The notes under the pieces are model-generated. The model had not been told where the DNA came from. It was given only the letters and a program-made list of their open reading frames with translations, and ran no database searches. 64,000 nt of DNA, taken from contig CAIUTB010000129.1 of the NCBI GenBank assembly GCA_903901975.1, forward strand, positions 49,605-113,604, written 5' to 3'. Made by a program: the position numbers and the translations under genes. Origin of the DNA: an uncultured Bacteroidales bacterium (lineage in GTDB: Bacteria > Bacteroidota > Bacteroidia > Bacteroidales > Paludibacteraceae). Positions 9,904 through 19,316 of the stretch are shown piece by piece (the stretch's first letter is position 1; every line of letters starts with the position of its first letter).

Positions 9904-10578
9904 CTACTTTCTCTCAATATTTTCAATTAATCCATCTTTAATATGAATGATTGATTTGGTTTCATCTGCTACCGATTTTTCGTGAGTAACTATTATGGTT
10001 GTTAGGCCGTTGGAATTCAATTCACTCAATACTTTCATCATTTCCACCGTGGTTACGCTATCCAAAGCGCCTGTTGGTTCGTCGGCAAGTAGTATTTGAG
10101 GTTTGGAAATAATAGCGCGTGCAATGGCCACACGTTGTTTTTGTCCACCCGACATTTCGTTTGGTAAATGATACGCCCAATCCTTTATACCCATTTGGTC
10201 GAGGTATTCCATAGCAATGATATTGCGTTTTTTGCGACTAACGTTTTTATAGTAAAGTGGTAAAGCCACGTTTTCCAAAGCATTTTTGAAATTAATCAGG
10301 TTGAACGACTGAAACACAAAACCAATCATCTCATTGCGATATAAAGCGGCTTGTTTTTCGGATAAGTTCTTTATCAATGTGCCGTTTAGATAATAATCTC
10401 CCGTATCGTAATTATCCAGTATTCCCAGAATATTCAACAATGTTGATTTACCCGATCCTGATGCACCCATAATGGAAACATACTCACCTTTTTTAATCTC
10501 CAAATCAATTCCTTTGAGCACATGTAACGAAGCTTGTCCCATGTCGTAGGTTTTGTTTATGTCTTTAAGTGTAATCAT
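9904..10578 (-). CDS. ABC transporter ATP-binding protein (MacB/LolD type)
   Basis: Walker A GASGSGKST; signature SGGQKQRVAIARA; Walker B ILLADEPTGALD. Confidence 0.96.
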   Translation of the reverse strand: MITLKDINKTYDMGQASLHVLKGIDLEIKKGEYVSIMGASGSGKSTLLNILGILDNYDTGDYYLNGTLIKNLSEKQAALYRNEMIGFVFQSFNLINFKNALENVALPLYYKNVSRKKRNIIAMEYLDQMGIKDWAYHLPNEMSGGQKQRVAIARAIISKPQILLADEPTGALDSVTTVEMMKVLSELNSNGLTTIIVTHEKSVADETKSIIHIKDGLIENIERK

Positions 10579-10587
10579 TAATTATAA

Positions 10588-10614
10588 GTTTGAAAGTTTG
10601 AAAGTTTGAAAGTT
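10588..10614. repeat. Short tandem repeat (gtttgaaa)n
   Basis: gtttgaaagtttgaaagtttgaaagttc upstream of the ATPase gene. Confidence 0.8.
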
Positions 10615-10684
10615 CAACGTTTGATAGTCCGCTTTTGATTACGAGCTATTAACTATAAACTATCGACTAATTTGAATCACGCTG

Positions 10685-10692
10685 CAAATATA
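10685..10692 (-). promoter_or_regulatory. Putative Bacteroidota -7 element (TATATTTG) for the efflux operon
   Basis: Minus strand TATATTTG matches the TAnnTTTG -7 consensus, ~107 bp upstream of the ATPase start. Confidence 0.5.
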
Positions 10693-11079
10693 AATGAAAA
10701 TAATAGTACCTTGCAATGCATAGTACTGTATTTATGATTAATTAATTAATTTAAAACAGTAAGAATACCTATTTTAGACGGTTTTTGGAATAAAAATAGA
10801 TTTACCTTTAACCTATATTAACGGTATTGGGTGGATTCGTAGTGCTGAATCAATTACATTTAAGGTGTTCCGAATTAGTTCAGCTTTATTAAACAAAAAT
10901 CAACTACTAAATACTGGCAAGAAGATTGACTAATTTATAGTTATAAATCAAGGTGGAAAGTAATTTGATTGAAATTGCTATCATAATCCTGATTATCAAC
11001 AGAATCAGAAATACCAAAATTCATTTATATACAAAAAAAACGGGTTAGTCCAAGGTATCTTATTCACAAACTTTTAATT

Positions 11080-11991
11080 TCACAAAATATCTTCCGTGCT
11101 ACTTCTATTATTTTTATAATTGTGCCATTGACTTACAAATAATCCGAAAACAACCACAGCGATTCCTATCCATTTCCAGGTAGTCAATAGCTCACCCAAG
11201 ATCAGCCATGACAAAATTGCAGTAAATACCGGTATCAGGTTTACAAATACATTAGTACGAGTGACTCCAACCTGACGTACTGCGCCAGCAAACAAAATAA
11301 AGGCTATAACTGAAGCGAAAATAGCCAGCAGAAATAAAGCAAGTAGTGACTGATTGCTTACTTTGATTGATTGGATTGTAAAAAAATCAGTCAGAAAAAA
11401 AGTGGGAATAAAATAAATGAGACCGAGCAAACTTTGGTAAAAGATAATACTCATACTGCTATAATTGCCCGGTATTTTTTTTAAAATTGTTGCATAACAA
11501 ATTGCAGAGAAAACAGCCAAAAACATTAATGCCACACCAGTAGGGTTAGCACTGAATCCACTTCCTTGATCGTAAATAACAAAAAAAACTCCGATAAGCG
11601 ATATCACAATTCCCAAAATGGTTGTCCAGCCAATTCGTTCTCGAAGAAAAATAAAGGCAAATACCGGAGCAAAAAGTGGAATAGTAGAAATTATCACTGC
11701 TGCAGGAGTCGATTCTAACATTGTCAACCCGAATGTTTCGCCAACATAATAGAGAAAAGGTTCAAACAAGGCCAATAGTAGAAAAAGTGTAAGGTCTTTA
11801 CGTTGAATTAGCTGAAAACGCTTTGTCAGCTTAAGAACTCCAAAAAGCAGAACTGAAGCCAGTATTAATCGGAGCGTTATTAATGTCATAGGTGGAAATG
11901 AGAGAATGGCCACCCGAGTCCAGATAAAAGAGAACGACCAAAAAATCATTGAAAGCACAATGGCAAAATATATTCTGAGAGATTTGAACAT
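11080..11991 (-). CDS. EamA/DMT family transporter
   Basis: Ten hydrophobic segments, two EamA repeats; LGELLTTWKWIGIAVVVFGLFVSQ. Confidence 0.9.
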   Translation of the reverse strand: MFKSLRIYFAIVLSMIFWSFSFIWTRVAILSFPPMTLITLRLILASVLLFGVLKLTKRFQLIQRKDLTLFLLLALFEPFLYYVGETFGLTMLESTPAAVIISTIPLFAPVFAFIFLRERIGWTTILGIVISLIGVFFVIYDQGSGFSANPTGVALMFLAVFSAICYATILKKIPGNYSSMSIIFYQSLLGLIYFIPTFFLTDFFTIQSIKVSNQSLLALFLLAIFASVIAFILFAGAVRQVGVTRTNVFVNLIPVFTAILSWLILGELLTTWKWIGIAVVVFGLFVSQWHNYKNNRSSTEDIL

Positions 11992-11996
11992 GATTC

Positions 11997-12066
11997 AGTA
12001 GTAAACAGTAAACAGTAAGCAGTGAACAGTAAGCAGTGTACAGTAAGCAGTGAATAGTAAGCAGTA
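11997..12066. repeat. Heptad tandem repeat (cagtaag/cagtgaa)n, higher-order period ~14
   Basis: cagtaagcagtgaa cagtaagcagtgta cagtaagcagtgaa tagtaagcagta preceded by agtaaacagtaaa. Confidence 0.85.
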
Positions 12067-12118
12067 TGAAACAAATGATTTATAGGCACATAACTTTCAA
12101 ACTTTAGAAACTTTCAAA

Positions 12119-13099
12119 CTAATTTACTATTTTCCGAATTTCAGCATGAATATCTTCCCAAACAGCATCAGTCATTTTAGCTCCCAGTACTTCCACAACG
12201 TTTCCTGAAACTAATGAGCCAATTTTTCCACAAACTTCCAATGAGTAATCCTTAGCCAGTCCGAATAAGAATCCTGCAGCATACAAGTCACCTGCACCGG
12301 TTGTGTCAATAGCATTGGCAAGTCGTGGTTTAATTTGAACCTGATTTGAACCTGATTTGATGTACGAACCTTCTTTACCAATCTTAACCACGGCAATGTC
12401 GCAATGATTTGAAATGTGAATCAATGCTTCTTTAGGTTCTTTAGTAGTGAAAGCCCGCGCTTCTTCTTCGTTGGCAAAAACAATATCAACATATTCCTGT
12501 ATAATTTCATGAAGAAAATCAAGGTTTGCTTCTACCACATTGTAGCTTGCCAAATCAATAGAAACTTTCAGTCCTTCTTCTTTAGCCATTTTAACCGCTG
12601 TTCGAATCAAATCGTGATTTTGAACCAGATAACCTTCGATATGAAAGAAATCATAACCCTGAAACATTTCGGGTTTCAAATCAGATGCTTCCAGTTCGCA
12701 AGCAGCACCCAGATAGGTGCAAAGTGTGCGCTCACTATCAGGCGAAACCAGCACAATGCAACGACCTGATGGAGTATCGCTTAGTAATAAATGTGGGTTA
12801 ACTCCATTATTCACTGAATCATTCGTGAAAAATAAGCCAATATCATCTTTGCCAATTTTACCTACAAAACCGGCATTTAAACCGAGTTTTGTAATTCCGT
12901 TAATTGTATTCGATGCCGATCCGCCTGTCGCCATTATTTTATCATATTGACTCACTGCAAAACTTATTTCCTCTGAGCGTTCAGTATTTATTAACTGCAT
13001 ACCACCTTTCGGTAAATTTAATGATGCCAAAATACTGTCATTTTCAATTTGCAATAAAATGTCTGTCAGGGCATTACCCATTCCTAATATTCTTTTCAT
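12119..13099 (-). CDS. PfkB family carbohydrate/adenosine kinase-like protein
   Basis: GNALTDILLQIENDS; ATGGSASNTINGITKLG; C-terminal NAIDTTGAGDLYAAGFLFGL anion-hole motif. Confidence 0.9.
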   Translation of the reverse strand: MKRILGMGNALTDILLQIENDSILASLNLPKGGMQLINTERSEEISFAVSQYDKIMATGGSASNTINGITKLGLNAGFVGKIGKDDIGLFFTNDSVNNGVNPHLLLSDTPSGRCIVLVSPDSERTLCTYLGAACELEASDLKPEMFQGYDFFHIEGYLVQNHDLIRTAVKMAKEEGLKVSIDLASYNVVEANLDFLHEIIQEYVDIVFANEEEARAFTTKEPKEALIHISNHCDIAVVKIGKEGSYIKSGSNQVQIKPRLANAIDTTGAGDLYAAGFLFGLAKDYSLEVCGKIGSLVSGNVVEVLGAKMTDAVWEDIHAEIRKIVN

Positions 13100-13122
13100 A
13101 AAATTAATCCTTGTTTTTTCTG

Positions 13123-13130
13123 CAAAGATA
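13123..13130 (-). promoter_or_regulatory. Putative -7 element (TATCTTTG) of the PfkB kinase gene
   Basis: Minus strand TATCTTTG just upstream of the start codon. Confidence 0.4.
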
Positions 13131-13192
13131 TTGCATATTTCAATAAAACCTATTACTTTTGCAACGCATTTGAAAAAAATGTATAACCAAAT

Positions 13193-13266
13193 TCTTCCTT
13201 AGCTCAGTTGGTTAGAGCATCTGACTGTTAATCAGAGGGTCCTTGGTTCAAGTCCAAGAGGGAGAG
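13193..13266 (+). tRNA. tRNA-Asn(GTT)
   Basis: Cloverleaf by eye: acceptor tcttcct/agggaga, D-arm gctcagttggttagagc, anticodon arm tctga-ctGTTaa-tcaga, T-arm cttggttcaagtccaag. Confidence 0.93.
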
Positions 13267-13277
13267 CGTTAACAATC

Positions 13278-13315
13278 AAACACTTACACATTCTTTGTGT
13301 AGGTGTTTTTTGTTT
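13278..13315 (+). terminator. Hairpin/terminator downstream of tRNA-Asn
   Basis: aaacacttacaca-ttctt-tgtgtaggtgttt followed by tttttgtttt. Confidence 0.8.
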
Positions 13316-13480
13316 TACGTCCGATTCACGCCAGGTTTTCGGGAAATATCGATTAAATTTAAACGAAATATTGAAAAATTCCTGACAGCTGACAGGTCTT
13401 TGAAAAATTTGCAATCAAACTTTAATACCATAAATTTCGCCACCTTCAAACGAAATAATTCAGCAGAATAATATTTGTGC

Positions 13481-13488
13481 TATATTTG
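13481..13488 (+). promoter_or_regulatory. Putative -7 element (TATATTTG) for the hybrid two-component regulator
   Basis: tatatttgta ~125 bp upstream of ATG 13613. Confidence 0.4.
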
Positions 13489-13612
13489 TACATATTTATA
13501 CCAAGCAAAGCAATAAGACTAAAAATAATCTATAATTTTGCATTTCTATTTTTTATCTTATTACTTTTGTTTGACTTTAAGTCATTCATACCTTAAAAAA
13601 ACAACTAATTGC

Positions 13613-16600
13613 ATGAAGTCCAAAAAGTTATTAACAGCAGTTTTTTGTGTTATCTTTTCACTCAATTCATTTTCAGCAAACGATATTTATTTCTCTAAAA
13701 TTGGTATAGAGCAAGGATTGTCACAACTATCGGTTCAAAGCATCTATCAGGATGAATTAGGGGCAATTTGGATTGCAACGCGTGAAGGATTGAATCGGTA
13801 CAATGGAAATACTATGGACGTTTTCAGGCCAATTCCAAACGACTCCAATTCCTTAGGCGAAAATCTGATTCTTCATGTTTGTGGGGATAAAAACGGTTAT
13901 GTATATATTCATACCCAAAACGGTATCAACGAATTTAATTTGCGTACCGGAACAATGCGCTCCATTCAACGAAAATTTACAGACGGCATAGCGTATGGAA
14001 TCCAAAACCTTTGGATCGCAGAGAACAATTCGCTATTTACCTTCAAAAACGGGAAAAAAGAGCTGTATTGTGTTGTTAATCAGAGTAATTCTGCTATACG
14101 AAAAATTCTTCAAACCACCGACCAACGTATCTTTGTTGGCACACTTGCCTCAGGGGTTTTTATTATTGATCAAAATAAAAAAATCAGAATTGCCATTCCT
14201 GCTTGCAGCCAGGTTTCAGATATTTTTGAGGATAGCAAAAAAAACATTTGGGTATCAACCTGGGAACAGGGATTATTCAAGATAGAGAGAAATGCTAATA
14301 TTGTCAATTTTAAACACGTTCAGGGTATTCCCGATAAGTATATTTCATCAAATTTTGTACGCGTAGTTTGTGAAGACAATAACGGGTTTATTTGGATTGG
14401 AACAAAAAAAGGACTGGACCGTTTGACACCTGAAACAGGTTTTTTTAAACATTACGACTCCGATGGTTATAATAACCGCCAGTTATCGAACGAATCGGTT
14501 TGGGCATTGACGAAGGATAATCAGGGAACAATCTGGGCAGGAACTTATTTTGGTGGCATCAATTACTTTAATCCTGATATTAATTACTATACTTTTCATA
14601 ACCTACAGAACGGGGTATTGCTGAACAAACCATTTCCTATTATCAGTAGCATAATAGAAGATAAAAAAGGAAATTTATTTCTTTTTTCGGAAGGTAATGG
14701 GTTGATTTACTATAATGTGAACAACAAAACCTACCGTATCTTTAAAGCCGAAGAAAATAACACAAACAGTCTGACAGCCGATAACATCAAAGCTTCTTAT
14801 TTTGACAGACAAAACAACGAGCTTTGGATAGGAACACACCTGGGTGGATTATGTGTATTGAATACCAATACATTTCGGTTTTTGCAATATAAAAAAATAA
14901 AACCCGAATGGCAACAAACAAATGTACTTAGTTCCATTCAGCCTTATCACGGAAATTTGTTGATTGGGACACACAATGGATTGTTTTTATTCGACAGAAA
15001 AACAAGACAGTTCAGTCTGTTCTCTGAAAAACTACATAAAACGGTCAGTTTTATTCAGGATGCAAAAACAGATAACGCTGATAATCTTTGGATTGCAAGT
15101 TATAATAGCCTCTACAAATATAACCTAAAAACACAAAAAATCAGTTCGTTCTTTTACAATGCAAAAGATACTTGCAGCTTAAGCAATAATAATGTTTCAA
15201 AAATTTTTCTCGACAGCAAAAACCGGCTTTGGATTGCCACAAGTGGGGCTGGAGTAAATCTGTATAAACCAAAAACTAATAATTTTGTACGATACAACAC
15301 AAAACATCTTGGGTTGAAAAACGATTTTGTCAGCAATATGCTTGAATCGCGGTTGGGATATCTGATAATTTCTACCACAAAAGGATTTTCGATGCTTGAT
15401 GTAGAAAACAACAAGATACATAATTTTAGTACGGAGAACGGGCTACCTTTAAATTCGCTTTACAGTGGCGGAATGTGCCTGACCAGTAAGGGCGAAATTT
15501 ATTTAGCTGGAATGAACGGAATGGTGTCTTTTAATGAAGAAAACCTGTCAGTTCCACATCGCCGATTCAACCTTAACCTTGTCAACTTGTGGATAAACAA
15601 CAAATTGGTTTCTCCAAACGATGAAACCCAAATTCTCAAAAGTTCACTCCCTTTTTCGCGGGAAATTGAGCTAAACCACAAACAAACCATGTTGACCATC
15701 GAGTTTGCATCCAATAATTATATTCCGGCCAATCAACCTGTTTTCAGGTATCGACTCGAAGGTTTTTCAGATGCATGGACCGAGCTTCCGCAGGGCATTA
15801 CCAAACTGAACTTCATGAATCTGAGTTCAGGGAAATATAAACTGGTGGTTCAGGCAATTTCACCCATTGATGGTGCGCTGATTACTTCAACAGACTTGAA
15901 CATTCATGTTTATCCGCCATTTTATCTGGACTGGTATTCTATTTTGTTCTATATCTTACTTATTCTCTTTATTGTGTGGCGATATATTGTTTTTAGTCGG
16001 TCACGTCTTTTGCTCGAAACATCTCTGACTTATGAGAAAAAAGAGAAGGAACATATGGAGGAAGTCAACCAGTCAAAACTGCGCTTTTTTACCAATATTT
16101 CGCATGAGTTCCGCACACCACTAACTCTTATTTCGGGTCAGGTGGATATGCTGCTTCAAATGCACAATATTCAGCCAACTATATACAACCGCATTTTGAA
16201 CATAAAGCGTAATACGCATAATATGAGTAGTTTGATTAACGAATTGCTTGAGTTCCGTAAAAGCGAACAAGGTCATTTGAATATTAAAGCTTCGCAAGTG
16301 GATTTAGTGAAGTTTTTATATGAAATTTACCTTTCGTTTGCCGAGTACGCGAACTATCGACAGATCAAATTAAATTTCGACTGCAGTGAAGAAAAAATTA
16401 TGGTGTGGATTGACCCTGTCCAAATGCAAAAAGTATTCTATAACCTGATTTCCAATGCCTTTAAATTCACGCCAAAGGATGGAACCATTACTATATCGAT
16501 GAATCAAACTTCGGAACAGGTGTATATCCGCATTACCGATAGTGGAATTGGTATTGCCGGCGAAGCACTTGATAAAATTTTCGATCGCTTTTATCAGGCT

Positions 16601-17683
16601 GAAAATGGACTGCAAATCAGTAATATGGTTCCCGGAACGGGAATTGGATTAGCGTTGACCAAAAATATTCTGGAATTACATTCTGCCGAAATTAAGGTGG
16701 AAAGTCAGAAAAATGTGGGGAGTTCCTTTACTGTGATTTTGAAAAAAGGGGCTACGCATTTTAAAGAAGATGAAAAAGTTGAATACGAAGATGCTGATAG
16801 CACTTGTCTGAATCTGATAAATGAAGTTGATAACGATTTTATGCAGGAAGTGATTAGTGCTCAGGTGAAGGACAGTCTGCCACAATATTCGATGCTCATT
16901 GTAGAAGATAATGACGAATTAAGGGCTATGCTGAAGAATATTTTTGAACCGATTTATACTATTTATACTGCTGCTAATGGCCAGGAAGGGCTCGAATTAA
17001 CTATTGAACATCAACCTGATATAGTGTTAAGTGATTTGATGATGCCGATCATGTCGGGTAGTGAAATGTGTTCGAAAATTAAAAACAATTTTGCAGTTTG
17101 CCATATTCCGGTAGTATTGCTGACGGCACAAACCGCAGTAGAATATAATATTGAAGGCCTGCGCCTTGGTGCCGACGATTACATCACCAAACCGTTTAAT
17201 GTAAAAACGCTGATTACCCGATGCAACAACCTGGTAAACGGACGGAAGCTACTGCAGGAAAAATTCAGTCGCCAAACAGATTTCACGCCACGACTCATTG
17301 CAACCAACAACCTGGATCGTGAGTTTTTGGAAAAAGCACAGGCAGTAATCGAGAAACATATTGATAATAGCGAGTTTGATGTGCCATTATTCTCAAGCGA
17401 AATGGCTTTGGGACGCACCAAACTTTTCAGTAAAATTAAGGGAATAACCGGCCAAACTCCCAACGATTTTATCATTACCGTGAAAATGAAGAAAGCAGCT
17501 GCATTGTTGAATAATAACCCAGAATACAATATCTCAGACATTACTTATATGCTCGGATTTAGTTCACCTAAGTATTTTGCCAAATGTTTCAAAGAACAGT
17601 TTGGTGTGTCTCCTTCGACTTTCCGTAAAACCGAAGAGACATCTGATGAATTAGATGAAGTAACTGATCAAATCCCAAATTGA
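13613..17683 (+). CDS. Hybrid two-component system regulator (propeller sensor, Y_Y_Y, HisKA/HATPase, REC, AraC HTH)
   Basis: Reg_prop repeats (IWIATREGLNRYNG, LWIGTHLGGL), TM segment, H-box FFTNISHEFRTPLTLISG, ATPase GTGIGLALTKNILELH, REC LIVEDNDELRAML/IVLSDLMMPIMSG, AraC tail ISDITYMLGFSSPKYFAKCFKEQFGVSPSTFRK. Start moved to ATG 13613 (MKSKKLLTAVFCVIFSLNSFS signal). Confidence 0.96.
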   Translation: MKSKKLLTAVFCVIFSLNSFSANDIYFSKIGIEQGLSQLSVQSIYQDELGAIWIATREGLNRYNGNTMDVFRPIPNDSNSLGENLILHVCGDKNGYVYIHTQNGINEFNLRTGTMRSIQRKFTDGIAYGIQNLWIAENNSLFTFKNGKKELYCVVNQSNSAIRKILQTTDQRIFVGTLASGVFIIDQNKKIRIAIPACSQVSDIFEDSKKNIWVSTWEQGLFKIERNANIVNFKHVQGIPDKYISSNFVRVVCEDNNGFIWIGTKKGLDRLTPETGFFKHYDSDGYNNRQLSNESVWALTKDNQGTIWAGTYFGGINYFNPDINYYTFHNLQNGVLLNKPFPIISSIIEDKKGNLFLFSEGNGLIYYNVNNKTYRIFKAEENNTNSLTADNIKASYFDRQNNELWIGTHLGGLCVLNTNTFRFLQYKKIKPEWQQTNVLSSIQPYHGNLLIGTHNGLFLFDRKTRQFSLFSEKLHKTVSFIQDAKTDNADNLWIASYNSLYKYNLKTQKISSFFYNAKDTCSLSNNNVSKIFLDSKNRLWIATSGAGVNLYKPKTNNFVRYNTKHLGLKNDFVSNMLESRLGYLIISTTKGFSMLDVENNKIHNFSTENGLPLNSLYSGGMCLTSKGEIYLAGMNGMVSFNEENLSVPHRRFNLNLVNLWINNKLVSPNDETQILKSSLPFSREIELNHKQTMLTIEFASNNYIPANQPVFRYRLEGFSDAWTELPQGITKLNFMNLSSGKYKLVVQAISPIDGALITSTDLNIHVYPPFYLDWYSILFYILLILFIVWRYIVFSRSRLLLETSLTYEKKEKEHMEEVNQSKLRFFTNISHEFRTPLTLISGQVDMLLQMHNIQPTIYNRILNIKRNTHNMSSLINELLEFRKSEQGHLNIKASQVDLVKFLYEIYLSFAEYANYRQIKLNFDCSEEKIMVWIDPVQMQKVFYNLISNAFKFTPKDGTITISMNQTSEQVYIRITDSGIGIAGEALDKIFDRFYQAENGLQISNMVPGTGIGLALTKNILELHSAEIKVESQKNVGSSFTVILKKGATHFKEDEKVEYEDADSTCLNLINEVDNDFMQEVISAQVKDSLPQYSMLIVEDNDELRAMLKNIFEPIYTIYTAANGQEGLELTIEHQPDIVLSDLMMPIMSGSEMCSKIKNNFAVCHIPVVLLTAQTAVEYNIEGLRLGADDYITKPFNVKTLITRCNNLVNGRKLLQEKFSRQTDFTPRLIATNNLDREFLEKAQAVIEKHIDNSEFDVPLFSSEMALGRTKLFSKIKGITGQTPNDFIITVKMKKAAALLNNNPEYNISDITYMLGFSSPKYFAKCFKEQFGVSPSTFRKTEETSDELDEVTDQIPN

Positions 17684-17798
17684 CACATTTGAATTGCGAA
17701 CGATTTTGCACCATTTTCGTCAGATTTTAGGAAAATCGATATGTAATTTGCAGTATTTTTGTTGTTGAGTATCCTCTCATCTTATATCAAATAAAAAA

Positions 17799-19316
17799 AT
17801 GCATAGGAAAATCGTTTTTTTCTCTTTTTTGCTTTCTTTTTTTGTTGTCAATGCACAGAAAAATGACTCAAAAAAAGATGAGGACCGTGTAAAAATGGAA
17901 CATGCACAGATTGGAATCATGGAAGATGCCGCTTCAGGGTATAAACAAAGTACGCATCCCAGTGCGCAATGGTTTGCCGGAGCCGGTTTCGGAATGTTTA
18001 TTCACTGGAGTATATCTTCCATTCGCGAAATTGACTTATCGTGGCCCATGATGGCCGGAACTCAGATAGGTTGGCGACCTTCGAACAATAAAATGGATTC
18101 AGCCGAGGTTCGTAAAATTATTCAATCGGGCGATTATTTTATGGGTCATGCCTGTAAAAAAGACAATTCCTGCCTTACACCGAATGAATACTGGGAACAA
18201 TCGAAGTATTTTCAACCCACAAAATACAATCCCGAAGAATGGGCCAGAGCCGCCAAAGCAGCCGGAATGACCTACATGGTTTTTACAGCCCGCCATCACG
18301 ATGGTTTTGCTATGTGGCCGAGCAAATACGGCGATTTCAGTACTAAAAATTACATGTCGGGCAAAGACCTTGTTAAACCGTATGTGGAAGCCTGCAGAAA
18401 ATACGGTTTAAAAGTGGGTTTGTATTATTCCGGACCCGACTGGCATTTTAACCGCGAATTTCAGAGCTTTATGTATTATGGAGTTTCGCGCGACTATAAA
18501 AATGTACCTTCGCTGGATGCCAATCTGCAAGCCCGAAAAACGGTAAAAACAGATGCTGAAAAACAGGCACATTACTACCGGGTTGCCGAATACATTAAGG
18601 GACAGGTAGAAGAATTATTGACCAATTACGGGAAAATTGATATGATTTGGTTCGATGGTGGACCCGATATTCCCAGGGGAAATATTGCCTGGGATAAATG
18701 CATCAGCATGAAACGAATACATGAACTGCAACCCGGTATTGTAGTGAGTCCACGGTTTTTTGGATATGGCGACTATAAAACCTACGAAGGAGATGCCAAA
18801 TTACCCACCGATATTCAAAAACAATGGGCTGAATTGTGTGTCACCATAGCCAAAAGTGGTTGGGGATATACAAAGCATCCATTAAAAACCGTTGAAACTG
18901 TTTTGAAACAACTCATCCTATGCCGGTCGAGAAACACCAACTACCTGCTTAATTTCGGACCTACCAAAGAAGGCATTTTTTCTGAAAAAATGAATCAGAA
19001 ACTGGACTCAATTGCCGCTTGGATGAAAATAAACGGTCAGTCGCTGGTAAATTGCAGGGCATTGAACCCTGATGAGACAGTTTCAGTACCAGCTACATCC
19101 AAAAATAATCACCGCTATTTGTTTTTATTCTCCGATAACAAGGTTTCCGAAATACAGATGAAAACTACTTCTGAAATAAAACAGGTTACAATGCTGGCAA
19201 ATAAGAAAAAGATAATAATTACATCAAAAGCAGGCATTACCACTATTCCGCTTACTACTGTTCAACGTACAGCATTAGTTGATGTAATTGATGTAGAACT
19301 CAAATCATCTAAATGA
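17799..19316 (+). CDS. GH29 alpha-L-fucosidase
   Basis: AGFGMFIHWSISS, TYMVFTARHHDGFAMW, VGLYYSGPDWH, KIDMIWFDGGPD, YLLNFGPTKEG. Confidence 0.93.
   Translation: MHRKIVFFSFLLSFFVVNAQKNDSKKDEDRVKMEHAQIGIMEDAASGYKQSTHPSAQWFAGAGFGMFIHWSISSIREIDLSWPMMAGTQIGWRPSNNKMDSAEVRKIIQSGDYFMGHACKKDNSCLTPNEYWEQSKYFQPTKYNPEEWARAAKAAGMTYMVFTARHHDGFAMWPSKYGDFSTKNYMSGKDLVKPYVEACRKYGLKVGLYYSGPDWHFNREFQSFMYYGVSRDYKNVPSLDANLQARKTVKTDAEKQAHYYRVAEYIKGQVEELLTNYGKIDMIWFDGGPDIPRGNIAWDKCISMKRIHELQPGIVVSPRFFGYGDYKTYEGDAKLPTDIQKQWAELCVTIAKSGWGYTKHPLKTVETVLKQLILCRSRNTNYLLNFGPTKEGIFSEKMNQKLDSIAAWMKINGQSLVNCRALNPDETVSVPATSKNNHRYLFLFSDNKVSEIQMKTTSEIKQVTMLANKKKIIITSKAGITTIPLTTVQRTALVDVIDVELKSSK

Noticed and set aside
11997-12066. 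Possible CRISPR array
   Set aside because: Contiguous 7-bp units without spacers; a simple tandem repeat. No cas genes in the window.
12336-12363. Short duplication atttgaacctg x2 in the PfkB gene, considered as a repeat element
   Set aside because: Only two 11-bp units inside a normal coding stretch (SGSNQVQIK); likely chance or local slippage.
13232-13414. Track ORF ending ...NALPLGLEPRTL on the minus strand
   Set aside because: The C-terminus is antisense translation of tRNA-Asn, a well-known artefact of tRNA complements; the rest is the terminator and intergenic DNA.
17681-17761. Copy of the PUL promoter motif upstream of the first GH29
   Set aside because: Only the inner block (tgcaccattttcg) resembles the others and the spacing to the best -7 element is off by one; the outer 13-mer is absent.
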